Source of the DNA: Membranipora membranacea
Taxonomy: Eukaryota; Bryozoa; Gymnolaemata; Cheilostomatida; Membraniporidae
Direction: 5' to 3'
Length of the DNA stretch: 64,000 nucleotides
NCBI GenBank assembly: GCA_914767715.1
Contig: OU612068.1
Span: 3,968,001 to 4,032,000, forward strand
The notes below the pieces were generated by a model. It worked only from the letters and a program-made list of their open reading frames with translations, did no database searches and had not been told where the DNA came from. Made by a program: the position numbers and the translations under genes. Below, piece by piece: positions 61,301 to 64,000 of this stretch (the first letter of the stretch is position 1; each line of letters opens with the position of its first letter).

Positions 61301-64000
61301 AATTTGGTCTAAAAATTAGAATAAATAAATTTATTCATTTAAGAACAAGAATAGACACCTTTGTTACGAAAAGTTTACTTCTACCCACCACAAAATTCAG
61401 TGAAATGTAAAAAGCAACTAAATCACAAGTAATTAAACATTTGATGTACCGATTTTTTGCTGTGGATTTCCACTTGTTGTCTTAATAAAGACAGACTGTT
61501 AGGTTTTGAACAAAAAACTGCAGTCCCTACACAAACTTATCAATGAGTATTCTTTATATAGGACACTACATGTACATCGAGTCGAGTGCACCGCAGTCTC
61601 AGGGTGATAAGGCTGACCTCCTGACCCCTATGATGACATCAGCTAAGGCTAAGTGTATGACATTCTTCTATCATATGAAAGGAAGTAGCATTGGATCACT
61701 AAAGATATTCCAGAAGGTAGGTTTGAACCCCTCGTTATCAGTGAACTAATACCATAGACTTAATAATAAGTCTCAGACTAATACACGCATTTATTCTTCA
61801 CTGAAATTAACTCCAATGCTCACAGTCTTGTTCATATTGGCTACTGGACTAACATTTATACCAGCATCAATAACTATTGATCTTCAACAATATATAATAT
61901 ATAACCATGACCTCATTTCTACTATGCTGCCAGATGTGTGTTCCACATTTGGTCAATGCCTATTCTATACTCAGTAGTTGAAGCGAACCACCCCTGCGCA
62001 CTCTTACCTCGATTTACGGTTACTTCTGTTAATGACTAAGTACATGTATATCTCAAGTTCTCTTTCCGTTATAGTTTACTGGCTCCTCAGTGATGATATG
62101 GAGTAGATCAGGTGATCAGGGAGATTTATGGATAGAAGGAAAGATCTCTCTCGGTTCTGCCAGCTCACCATTCCAGATAATGTTTGAGGGAGTCGTAGGA
62201 TCTGGCTTCACTGGTGACATCGCTATAGATGATGTCAGCTTCAGTGATCAGAGCTGCACGTCTCCTGGTGAGTTAATCCCACCTCCGTATTTTAGCGCTC
62301 ATCAAAGTTAAATTTAAAAATTCAATAAAACTTATCCTGTTACCACTTAAATTGTGTTTAACTTGTTGGAAAAGAAGTATTCTGGTAGAATGCATGATTT
62401 AATTTGTAGTTGTCTCATCAAAGAATTTTGCACGCAAGCATCATTTGATAAATTCACTACACCACACATATGTGGAAAGATTGATAAAAAAAAATTTTAA
62501 GTTTTTTGCGATCATGTTTTAGGTGACTGTAACTTTGAGAGTGGGCTGTGTACATGGTCACATGTGAGAGGAGCGGATAAGTTTGATTGGCTGTTAGGTA
62601 AAGGAAACACAGGAAGCTCCTTCACTGGACCATCCAATGATCACACTAAGGGTGATAGCACAGGTAAGCTTGTGAAAATACTACACTCTTCAAATTTATC
62701 TATTCAAATGCAAGTTTATCTCCATAAATCTTAAAATTTATCAATTTTCAGCTAGTTTTTTTTTCATTTGTTTCCATTATGATTAGTTGTGTCCTGGAAT
62801 GTCTGCAGCACTTTAATATGTTAAAATTAAGTGGATATCGATCAAAATGGAGGCAAGGTTATGCTCTATTTGAATTAAGTACACTAAACTATTTTCACTT
62901 GTAGGACAGTATTTGTTTATTGAGGCAAGTCCACCGAGAGTGACAGCGGATACAGCCTGGCTTATTAGTCAGTACTTCAGCCCTAGCAGCAGATGCTTGT
63001 CATTCTGGTATCACATGCGGGGTGCTCATATCGGCGCCCTCAATGTCTATCAGCGGAATAGAGGCCGAAGCTTCAGTAATGTTTTGATTTGGTCTCTGAA
63101 CACGGCTACTGCGCAGGATAAATGGTACAATGGTCAACTTCCGCTGACACCAACTGGCAGCACACAATATATGGTAAGCAAATCTTACGCTCTTCACTGT
63201 GCTAAACAGCAAACTCTCAAAATAAAATCTGATTATATCAGATCAGCTCACAATTCTTAAGGTATAGGCAATTTTTAAATAAACGCAGCTCACTCCTTTT
63301 ATTTTTTTTTACCCATCTGCCATACTTTTGATGCTATCAACATATTACAGGATAGATATTAGGATCATTAGACAATAAACAAACTTTAAAATAAACTTCG
63401 CAGCCAATGTGTTGGCTCTAATTGGTTGGGTCCCAAACTTGACCAATAAAAGCCAACACATTGGCTAGGTATGTAATCTAGTCAATTTCTTGGGTGCCAA
63501 AAATTATCGGTTTGTTTTATTGTTAATTTCAGGTGATAATTGAAGCAGTAAGAGGCACTAACTACCAGGGAGATATCGCTATAGATGATATCATCTTCTC
63601 AACATCAAGCTGTGGAGTCCTCCCCTCTAACGCTGTGCCATCACTGTCCACCACTGTACCCACAACACCCCTCCCCGCTCCTACCACTTCTGCCCCTGTC
63701 ACACCTACTGGTATGTGATAACTCCAGTCGTAGGGAACCTTAGATCCACTAATATCAGAAAACTACCAGATCATAAAAAAGCCTTTCAAGAAAGGGTTTG
63801 CATCGGTTTTAGTGTGTGATATTTGTGCAGCAAAATCTGTACTCTATTCTTTCTCAGGACCCTTATGTCCAAAGTTAACAGCAAACAACATATATCTGAC
63901 CATGTGGTTTATTTGTGTCACGTTTTACAGGAGTATCAGCTTATGACTGCACCTTTGAGGCGGACTTCTGTGGCTGGAGTCTGGATAAGACTGCAGACTT
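16363..64000 (+). CDS. Giant secreted multi-MAM protein, about 99 exons, 31 MAM domains begun, 3' end outside window
   Basis: One plus-strand gene starts with a signal peptide ([17 protein letters not shown], exons 16363-16399 and start of 16779-16943) and runs off the right edge. All exons join in consistent phase with no in-frame stop: about 16.1 kb of coding sequence, roughly 5,370 residues. Every unit is a MAM domain: C.F....CGW.Q...DFDW...GP..DHT, then [26 protein letters not shown]...G.QG..W..A.V, and [16 protein letters not shown]....G.C. MAM domains mediate adhesion or protein interaction outside the cell. No enzyme, EGF, Ig or membrane segment is seen so far. Thr/Pro-rich linkers, probably O-glycosylated, follow every third MAM (22185-22283; 26176-26267; 30893-31012; 34539-34629; 38651-38720; 44845-44932; 49941-50037; 55299-55364; 59351-59449; 63616-63710). 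A structural matrix, mucus or adhesion role is inferred. Separate MAM genes are unlikely, as only one signal peptide and no stop is seen. Confidence -1.
16779..18753 (+). CDS. MAM domain 1 (triplet 1, position 1)
   Basis: Exons 16779-16943, 17867-18006, 18328-18456 and 18657-18753 show the ancestral four-exon plan with intron phases 1-0-0-1. Start [10 protein letters not shown]; core [14 protein letters not shown], with Tyr and Thr in place of the usual Trp and His; end [15 protein letters not shown]. All four MAM cysteines are present. Confidence -1.
18597..18614. repeat. Perfect 18-bp palindrome
   Basis: CAAGGAGTTAACTCCTTG, followed by a partial copy (CAAGGAGTTAAG), in the intron before exon 18657. 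Its core resembles the hairpin arms at 12641-12665. Confidence -1.
19017..20276 (+). CDS. MAM domain 2 (triplet 1, position 2)
   Basis: Exons 19017-19208, 19580-19833 and the first part of 20187-20427. A short Thr/Pro linker ([11 protein letters not shown]) precedes [13 protein letters not shown]. Exons B and C are fused (no intron after the core [14 protein letters not shown]). The last exon continues directly into MAM 3 without an intron. Confidence -1.
20280..21807 (+). CDS. MAM domain 3 (triplet 1, position 3)
   Basis: The last part of 20187-20427, then 20671-20805, 21054-21178 and 21723-21807. Start [12 protein letters not shown], only a few residues after the last Cys of MAM 2. Core [14 protein letters not shown]; a phase-1 intron sits just after this core. 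The end [15 protein letters not shown] leads into the first Thr/Pro linker. Confidence -1.
20998..21040. repeat. 20-bp tandem duplication
   Basis: AGCAGGTGCTCTATATTAG occurs twice in direct tandem, just upstream of the acceptor of exon 21054. Confidence -1.
22185..22283 (+). CDS. Thr/Pro-rich linker exon 1 (between triplets 1 and 2)
   Basis: A free-standing phase 1-1 exon of 99 bases that codes only for a linker ([20 protein letters not shown], then [11 protein letters not shown]). It is likely an O-glycosylated, extended spacer. As a symmetric exon it can be skipped without a frameshift, so alternative splicing could change spacer length. Confidence -1.
22558..23458 (+). CDS. MAM domain 4 (triplet 2, position 1)
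   Basis: Exons 22558-22698, 22886-23139 (B and C fused) and the first part of 23378-23526. Start [12 protein letters not shown]; core [14 protein letters not shown]; end [15 protein letters not shown]. The A-B joint is short (DHTSGKG), a mark shared by most first-position domains. Confidence -1.
23495..24657 (+). CDS. MAM domain 5 (triplet 2, position 2)
   Basis: Begins inside exon 23378-23526 ([10 protein letters not shown]). A phase-2 intron splits the Gly codon, and 23723-23829, 24105-24256 and 24441-24657 follow. The inter-domain intron has thus been displaced by about ten residues into the domain. Core [14 protein letters not shown]; exons C and D are fused; end [16 protein letters not shown]. 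Confidence -1.
24878..25779 (+). CDS. MAM domain 6 (triplet 2, position 3)
   Basis: Exons 24878-25018, 25228-25389 and 25597-25779 (C and D fused), all with phase-1 borders. Start [14 protein letters not shown]; core [14 protein letters not shown]; end [16 protein letters not shown]. Confidence -1.
26176..27771 (+). CDS. Thr/Pro linker 2 and MAM domain 7 (triplet 3, position 1)
   Basis: Exons 26176-26310 (linker [16 protein letters not shown], then [12 protein letters not shown]), 26740-26908, 27196-27376 and the first part of 27691-27831. The intron plan is unusual: a phase-1 intron early in segment A, no A-B intron, and a phase-2 intron inside B just before [15 protein letters not shown]. 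End [15 protein letters not shown]. Confidence -1.
27793..29194 (+). CDS. MAM domain 8 (triplet 3, position 2)
   Basis: Begins inside 27691-27831 ([13 protein letters not shown], then a phase-0 intron). It continues in 28120-28411, a long exon holding the rest of A, all of B and the start of C, and ends with 29021-29194. Core [14 protein letters not shown]; end [15 protein letters not shown]. The intron 28412-29020 carries a MITE-like element. Confidence -1.
28460..28708. mobile_element. MITE-like element, about 249 bp, in the intron of MAM domain 8
   Basis: The ends are inverted repeats of 21 bases with about 17 matches: CTGGGGGGTATTTCAATTAG at 28460 and, in reverse, CAGGGGCGTCTTTCAATTAG from 28708. 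Inside are a further CTTTCAATTAGA (28546) and a near-perfect palindrome of 12-base arms around 28640-28664 (CGCTCACTCA/TGAGTGAGCG). There is no coding capacity. No clear target-site duplication is visible. Confidence -1.
29429..30745 (+). CDS. MAM domain 9 (triplet 3, position 3)
   Basis: Exons 29429-29584, 29817-29922, 30241-30403 and 30661-30745. Start [14 protein letters not shown], with a longer loop ([14 protein letters not shown]) than its neighbours. A phase-2 intron splits the Trp codon of LTFWYHMLG. End [15 protein letters not shown]. Confidence -1.
30893..32030 (+). CDS. Thr/Pro linker 3 and MAM domain 10 (triplet 4, position 1)
   Basis: Exons 30893-31120, 31367-31653 and 31937-32030. 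The longest Thr/Pro linker in the window ([20 protein letters not shown] and on) precedes [16 protein letters not shown] phase-1 intron interrupts segment A just before GPSGDHTTG, as in MAM 22. Core [14 protein letters not shown]; end [15 protein letters not shown]. Confidence -1.
32479..33472 (+). CDS. MAM domain 11, divergent (triplet 4, position 2)
   Basis: Exons 32479-32652, 32938-33193 and the first part of 33376-33623. The start [13 protein letters not shown] and the end [15 protein letters not shown] are MAM-like. The middle ([41 protein letters not shown]) has lost the YIE.S.PR and FWYHMYG blocks, and DHT is DYN. The four cysteines remain. The last intron is phase 2 and lies before the Arg-Gly that leads into FEIVIKG. 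Confidence -1.
33479..34629 (+). CDS. MAM domain 12, lacking the first cysteine pair (triplet 4, position 3)
   Basis: The second part of 33376-33623, then 33868-34016, 34193-34333 and 34458-34629. Segment A reads [21 protein letters not shown]: both cysteines of the usual C.F....C are missing. Core [14 protein letters not shown] and end [15 protein letters not shown] are intact. Thr/Pro linker 4 ([17 protein letters not shown]) follows in the same exon. Confidence -1.
34825..35701 (+). CDS. MAM domain 13 (triplet 5, position 1)
   Basis: Exons 34825-34968, 35108-35364 (B and C fused) and the first part of 35615-35903. Start [12 protein letters not shown]; the DFDW block is replaced by LKLRW; core [14 protein letters not shown]; end [15 protein letters not shown]. 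It continues without an intron into MAM 14. Confidence -1.
35768..37247 (+). CDS. MAM domain 14 (triplet 5, position 2)
   Basis: The second part of 35615-35903, then 36326-36477, 36868-37049 (C and D fused) and the first residues of 37241-37398. Start [12 protein letters not shown]; core [14 protein letters not shown]. The final phase-2 intron splits the Gly codon of KLGAC, so the last Cys lies in the first exon of MAM 15: a displaced border. Confidence -1.
37263..38720 (+). CDS. MAM domain 15 and Thr/Pro linker 5 (triplet 5, position 3)
   Basis: Exons 37241-37398, 37852-37948, 38163-38331 and 38567-38720. Start [12 protein letters not shown]. The intron in B is phase 2 and falls between the Cys and Trp of [10 protein letters not shown]. 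End [15 protein letters not shown], then linker [16 protein letters not shown]. Confidence -1.
39003..40443 (+). CDS. MAM domain 16 (triplet 6, position 1)
   Basis: Exons 39003-39146, 39349-39460, 39747-39894 and 40359-40443. Start [12 protein letters not shown]; a phase-2 intron splits the Trp codon of [14 protein letters not shown]; end [15 protein letters not shown]. The A-B joint is short (DHTTGKG). Confidence -1.
40796..42543 (+). CDS. MAM domain 17 (triplet 6, position 2)
   Basis: Exons 40796-40945, 41844-42047 and 42388-42543. Start [12 protein letters not shown], with a shortened loop before SAGPSKDHT. The core is [14 protein letters not shown] (Phe-Tyr for Tyr-His), and the D segment reads [16 protein letters not shown] rather than GDIAIDD. 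The intron 40946-41843 is about 900 bases and holds an AT microsatellite only. Confidence -1.
41712..41741. repeat. AT dinucleotide microsatellite
   Basis: About 30 bases of uninterrupted TA repeats in the intron of MAM 17. Confidence -1.
42763..42846 (-). tRNA. tRNA-Ile(UAU): tRNA-Ile (anticodon UAU) with an 11-base intron
   Basis: On the minus strand, 84 bases fold as a cloverleaf of 73 bases after removal of an intron just after the anticodon loop position 37. The acceptor starts GCCCCAG and ends CTGGAGC. The D arm is GCGC-loop-GCGC. Anticodon stem CCGTA/TGCGG encloses loop CTTATAA (anticodon TAT). The T loop is GTTCGAGCC (B box). The animal tRNA-Ile(UAU) is known to carry an intron at this place, which fits. 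One acceptor mismatch, C3:A70, stands out. The gene lies antisense in the intron between MAM 17 and MAM 18, with its own internal A and B boxes. Confidence -1.
43184..44932 (+). CDS. MAM domain 18 and Thr/Pro linker 6 (triplet 6, position 3)
   Basis: Exons 43184-43327, 43579-43727, 44284-44403 and 44761-44932, with the standard 1-0-0-1 phases. Start [15 protein letters not shown]; core [14 protein letters not shown]; end [15 protein letters not shown], then a linker with [11 protein letters not shown]. The intron before 44284 has repeated copies of the acceptor sequence. Confidence -1.
44090..44290. repeat. Diverged tandem repeats reproducing a splice acceptor
   Basis: TGTTGTA(A/G)TCTGT occurs at 44121, 44161, 44217 and 44277. 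The last includes the real acceptor of exon 44284 (TTGTAG|TCTGT). A shorter ATCTATGTTGT run lies just before it. Confidence -1.
45203..46176 (+). CDS. MAM domain 19 (triplet 7, position 1)
   Basis: Exons 45203-45334, 45585-45748 and 45990-46176 (C and D fused). Start [12 protein letters not shown]; the TGP motif before DHT is changed to SGDLPGDHT; core [14 protein letters not shown]; end [15 protein letters not shown]. The donor at 45749 is copied twice more in a 34-base tandem repeat. Confidence -1.
45726..45827. repeat. 34-bp tandem triplication across a splice donor
   Basis: Three copies, at 45726, 45760 and 45794, of a unit containing CTAAACCTCTAC...AGTAAG|GTATGACT. The first copy includes the end of the MAM 19 B exon and its real donor. 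The later copies reproduce donor-like sites in the intron. Confidence -1.
46377..47607 (+). CDS. MAM domain 20, variant core (triplet 7, position 2)
   Basis: Exons 46377-46532, 46982-47265 (B and C fused) and 47517-47607. Start [17 protein letters not shown] is replaced by TGWLW; the core is [13 protein letters not shown], without the HMYG. The Y.YIE.S.PR block reads HYMEVRAPG. End [15 protein letters not shown]. The intron 46533-46981 has a 160-base AT-rich microsatellite. Confidence -1.
46679..46838. repeat. AT/ATGT microsatellite
   Basis: About 160 bases of TA dinucleotides with occasional G or C, in the intron of MAM 20. Long open frames on both strands (Tyr-Ile repeats) are an artefact of the repeat. 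Confidence -1.
47608..48402. other. Intron between MAM 20 and MAM 21
   Basis: About 800 bases. A 68-codon minus frame (47679-47885) and a 69-codon plus frame (47885-48094) have no family features. I see no exon or RNA gene. Confidence -1.
48403..49661 (+). CDS. MAM domain 21 (triplet 7, position 3)
   Basis: Exons 48403-48531, 48747-48910 and 49454-49661 (C and D fused). Start [14 protein letters not shown]; core [14 protein letters not shown]; end [15 protein letters not shown]. The intron 48911-49453 contains a 25-base minisatellite. Confidence -1.
49044..49168. repeat. Minisatellite, 5 x 25 bp
   Basis: Five copies of a 25-base unit (GCAGCAGGCCATCCTTGTGT plus CAGCG) with C/T and T/A variants between copies, in the intron 48911-49453. 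Confidence -1.
49941..51239 (+). CDS. Thr/Pro linker 7 and MAM domain 22 (triplet 8, position 1)
   Basis: Exons 49941-50135, 50510-50645 and 50995-51239. The linker [16 protein letters not shown] precedes [13 protein letters not shown] phase-1 intron falls inside segment A, just before [11 protein letters not shown]. Segment A's end and B share one exon, whose phase-2 donor splits the Trp codon of [15 protein letters not shown] and D are fused; end [15 protein letters not shown]. Confidence -1.
51542..53452 (+). CDS. MAM domain 23 (triplet 8, position 2)
   Basis: Exons 51542-51691, 52415-52554, 52930-53062 and the first part of 53385-53606. Start [13 protein letters not shown]; core [14 protein letters not shown]. 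The C-D intron is phase 1 and lies after VFEG rather than phase 0 before it, the only such case here. End [15 protein letters not shown], running on into MAM 24. The intron 51692-52414 has the 12 x 27-base minisatellite. Confidence -1.
51724..51787. repeat. Short tandem repeat, 18-bp unit, about 3.5 copies
   Basis: GGTGTGGCATGGGTATAG is repeated with slight changes just downstream of the donor of exon 51542-51691. Confidence -1.
52011..52334. repeat. Perfect minisatellite, 12 x 27 bp
   Basis: Twelve identical copies of a 27-base unit starting GGTATGGAGGTCAAGAGTTC and ending ATTTCTA, inside the intron before exon 52415. Because 27 is a multiple of 3, frames on both strands stay open (nine-residue repeats on each), which makes false ORFs. 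Every copy joint reads TTTCTAG|GTATGG, which resembles both a splice acceptor and a donor. Confidence -1.
52673..52775 (-). pseudogene. Possible non-LTR retrotransposon ORF remnant
   Basis: The minus strand reads about 34 codons to a stop: [20 protein letters not shown] and on. The DRxRWRxLV motif resembles the C-terminal end of some LINE-type reverse-transcriptase polyproteins. Only this scrap is recognisable, with no reverse-transcriptase motif nearby, so the call is tentative. Confidence -1.
53468..55088 (+). CDS. MAM domain 24 (triplet 8, position 3)
   Basis: The second part of 53385-53606, then 53785-54008 (B and C fused) and 54977-55088. Start [14 protein letters not shown]; core [14 protein letters not shown]; end [15 protein letters not shown]. 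The intron 54009-54976 is almost 1 kb and shows nothing recognisable. Confidence -1.
54009..54976. other. Intron within MAM 24
   Basis: About 970 AT-rich bases between exons C and D. I see no repeat, exon or RNA gene in it. Confidence -1.
55299..55364 (+). CDS. Thr/Pro-rich linker exon 8 (between triplets 8 and 9)
   Basis: A phase 1-1 exon of 66 bases coding only for a linker ([20 protein letters not shown]). Like the exon at 22185 it is symmetric and could be skipped without a frameshift. Confidence -1.
55604..56764 (+). CDS. MAM domain 25 (triplet 9, position 1)
   Basis: Exons 55604-55753, 55965-56128 and 56569-56764 (C and D fused). Start [12 protein letters not shown]; core [14 protein letters not shown]; end [15 protein letters not shown]. 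Confidence -1.
57035..57899 (+). CDS. MAM domain 26 (triplet 9, position 2)
   Basis: Exons 57035-57178, 57343-57608 (B and C fused) and 57809-57899. Start [12 protein letters not shown]; core [14 protein letters not shown]; end [15 protein letters not shown]. The first exon ends ACAG|GCGAGT, a GC donor, the only non-GT donor I placed in this gene. Confidence -1.
58121..59449 (+). CDS. MAM domain 27 and Thr/Pro linker 9 (triplet 9, position 3)
   Basis: Exons 58121-58255, 58479-58655, 58994-59085 and 59275-59449. Start [14 protein letters not shown]; core [14 protein letters not shown], followed by a phase-1 intron a little downstream; end [15 protein letters not shown], then a linker ending [10 protein letters not shown]. 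The intron 58256-58478 holds a CAA microsatellite. Confidence -1.
58324..58355. repeat. CAA trinucleotide microsatellite
   Basis: About ten CAA units in the intron of MAM 27. Confidence -1.
59762..60959 (+). CDS. MAM domain 28 (triplet 10, position 1)
   Basis: Exons 59762-59908, 60218-60390 and 60776-60959 (C and D fused). Start [13 protein letters not shown]; GPxxDHT has become GPVIDNT; core [14 protein letters not shown]; end [15 protein letters not shown]. The acceptor of the second exon is a weak TTTAAG. Confidence -1.
61152..62267 (+). CDS. MAM domain 29 (triplet 10, position 2)
   Basis: Exons 61152-61295, 61562-61716 and 62075-62267 (C and D fused). Start [13 protein letters not shown]; core [14 protein letters not shown]; end [15 protein letters not shown], then SPGD directly into MAM 30. 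Confidence -1.
62523..63710 (+). CDS. MAM domain 30 and Thr/Pro linker 10 (triplet 10, position 3)
   Basis: Exons 62523-62663, 62905-63173 (B and C fused) and 63533-63710. Start [14 protein letters not shown]; core [14 protein letters not shown]; end [15 protein letters not shown], then a linker with [20 protein letters not shown]. The intron before the last exon holds dispersed repeat copy 2 and a hairpin. Confidence -1.
63338..63385. repeat. Dispersed repeat, copy 2
   Basis: Matches 15082-15129: CAACATATTACAGGATAGAT, then TTAGACAATAAACAAACTTT. It lies in the intron before exon 63533, directly upstream of a hairpin. Confidence -1.
63402..63466. repeat. Perfect 16-bp inverted repeat hairpin
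   Basis: AGCCAATGTGTTGGCT (63402-63417) and AGCCAACACATTGGCT (63451-63466) are exact reverse complements around a 33-base loop. The loop itself carries ATTGGT/GACCAAT. It may be the core of a MITE of which the dispersed repeat just upstream is part. Confidence -1.
63931..64000 (+). CDS. MAM domain 31, start only (cut by window edge)
   Basis: Acceptor TTTACAG, then [20 protein letters not shown]. It opens a new first-position MAM right after Thr/Pro linker 10, so the array continues beyond the window. Confidence -1.

Noticed and set aside
16363-64000. Several separate tandem MAM genes instead of one
   Set aside because: Only one signal-peptide exon, no stop codon or poly(A) context between domains, and all borders keep phase. 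RNA data could still change this.

Overview
The window is genomic DNA from an animal (metazoan). It has split genes with GT-AG introns of a few hundred bases, Thr/Pro-rich extracellular linkers, an ERdj5-type ER oxidoreductase, a Frizzled-type cysteine-rich domain, a synaptotagmin-like tandem-C2 protein, an intron-containing tRNA-Ile(UAU) and a huge MAM-domain protein. The moderate intron size, AT-rich introns and expanded MAM repertoire suggest an early-branching or other invertebrate lineage (sponge, cnidarian, placozoan or similar). I cannot name the species from sequence alone.

Layout. (1) 239-8856, plus strand: the 3' part of a DNAJC10/ERdj5 gene, ten exons ending in an RDEL retention signal. 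(2) 2277-3722, minus strand: a complete three-exon gene nested in a 3.9-kb intron of gene 1. It encodes a small secreted Frizzled-domain protein with a Met/Gly/Asp-rich tail and has a good TATA box. (3) 9566-13119, minus strand, convergent with gene 1: an eight-exon tandem-C2 protein of the synaptotagmin family that lacks a membrane anchor and most of the usual calcium-binding aspartates. (4) About 13.1-16.4 kb: an intergenic, probably bidirectional promoter region with small repeats only. (5) 16363 to beyond the right edge, plus strand: one giant gene with about 99 exons in the window. It starts with a signal peptide and then has 30 complete MAM domains plus the start of a 31st, about 16.1 kb of coding sequence or roughly 5,370 residues so far.

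The main discovery is a higher-order repeat in the giant gene. MAM domains are arranged in threes. A Thr/Pro-rich linker follows domains 3, 6, 9, 12, 15, 18, 21, 24, 27 and 30. The linker after the second domain of each triplet is nearly always very short and usually ends in Gly-Asp or Pro-Gly-Asp before the next Cys. Each MAM is a phase 1-1 exon module (ancestral internal phases 1-0-0-1). Where the intron between domains has been lost or displaced, this happens inside triplets and never at a Thr/Pro linker. The unit of duplication or selection thus looks like (MAM-MAM-MAM-linker), ten copies in this window. Domain 12 has lost the first two cysteines together, and domain 11 has lost the otherwise strong FWYHMYG core.

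Introns of the giant gene hold the antisense tRNA-Ile(UAU), a MITE-like element, a perfect 12 x 27-bp minisatellite, a 5 x 25-bp minisatellite, a 34-bp repeat that copies a splice donor, repeated copies of a splice acceptor, a possible non-LTR retrotransposon scrap, and AT and CAA microsatellites. Exon limits were read by eye from splice consensus, conserved frame and family homology. All exons listed for the four genes join in a consistent phase.
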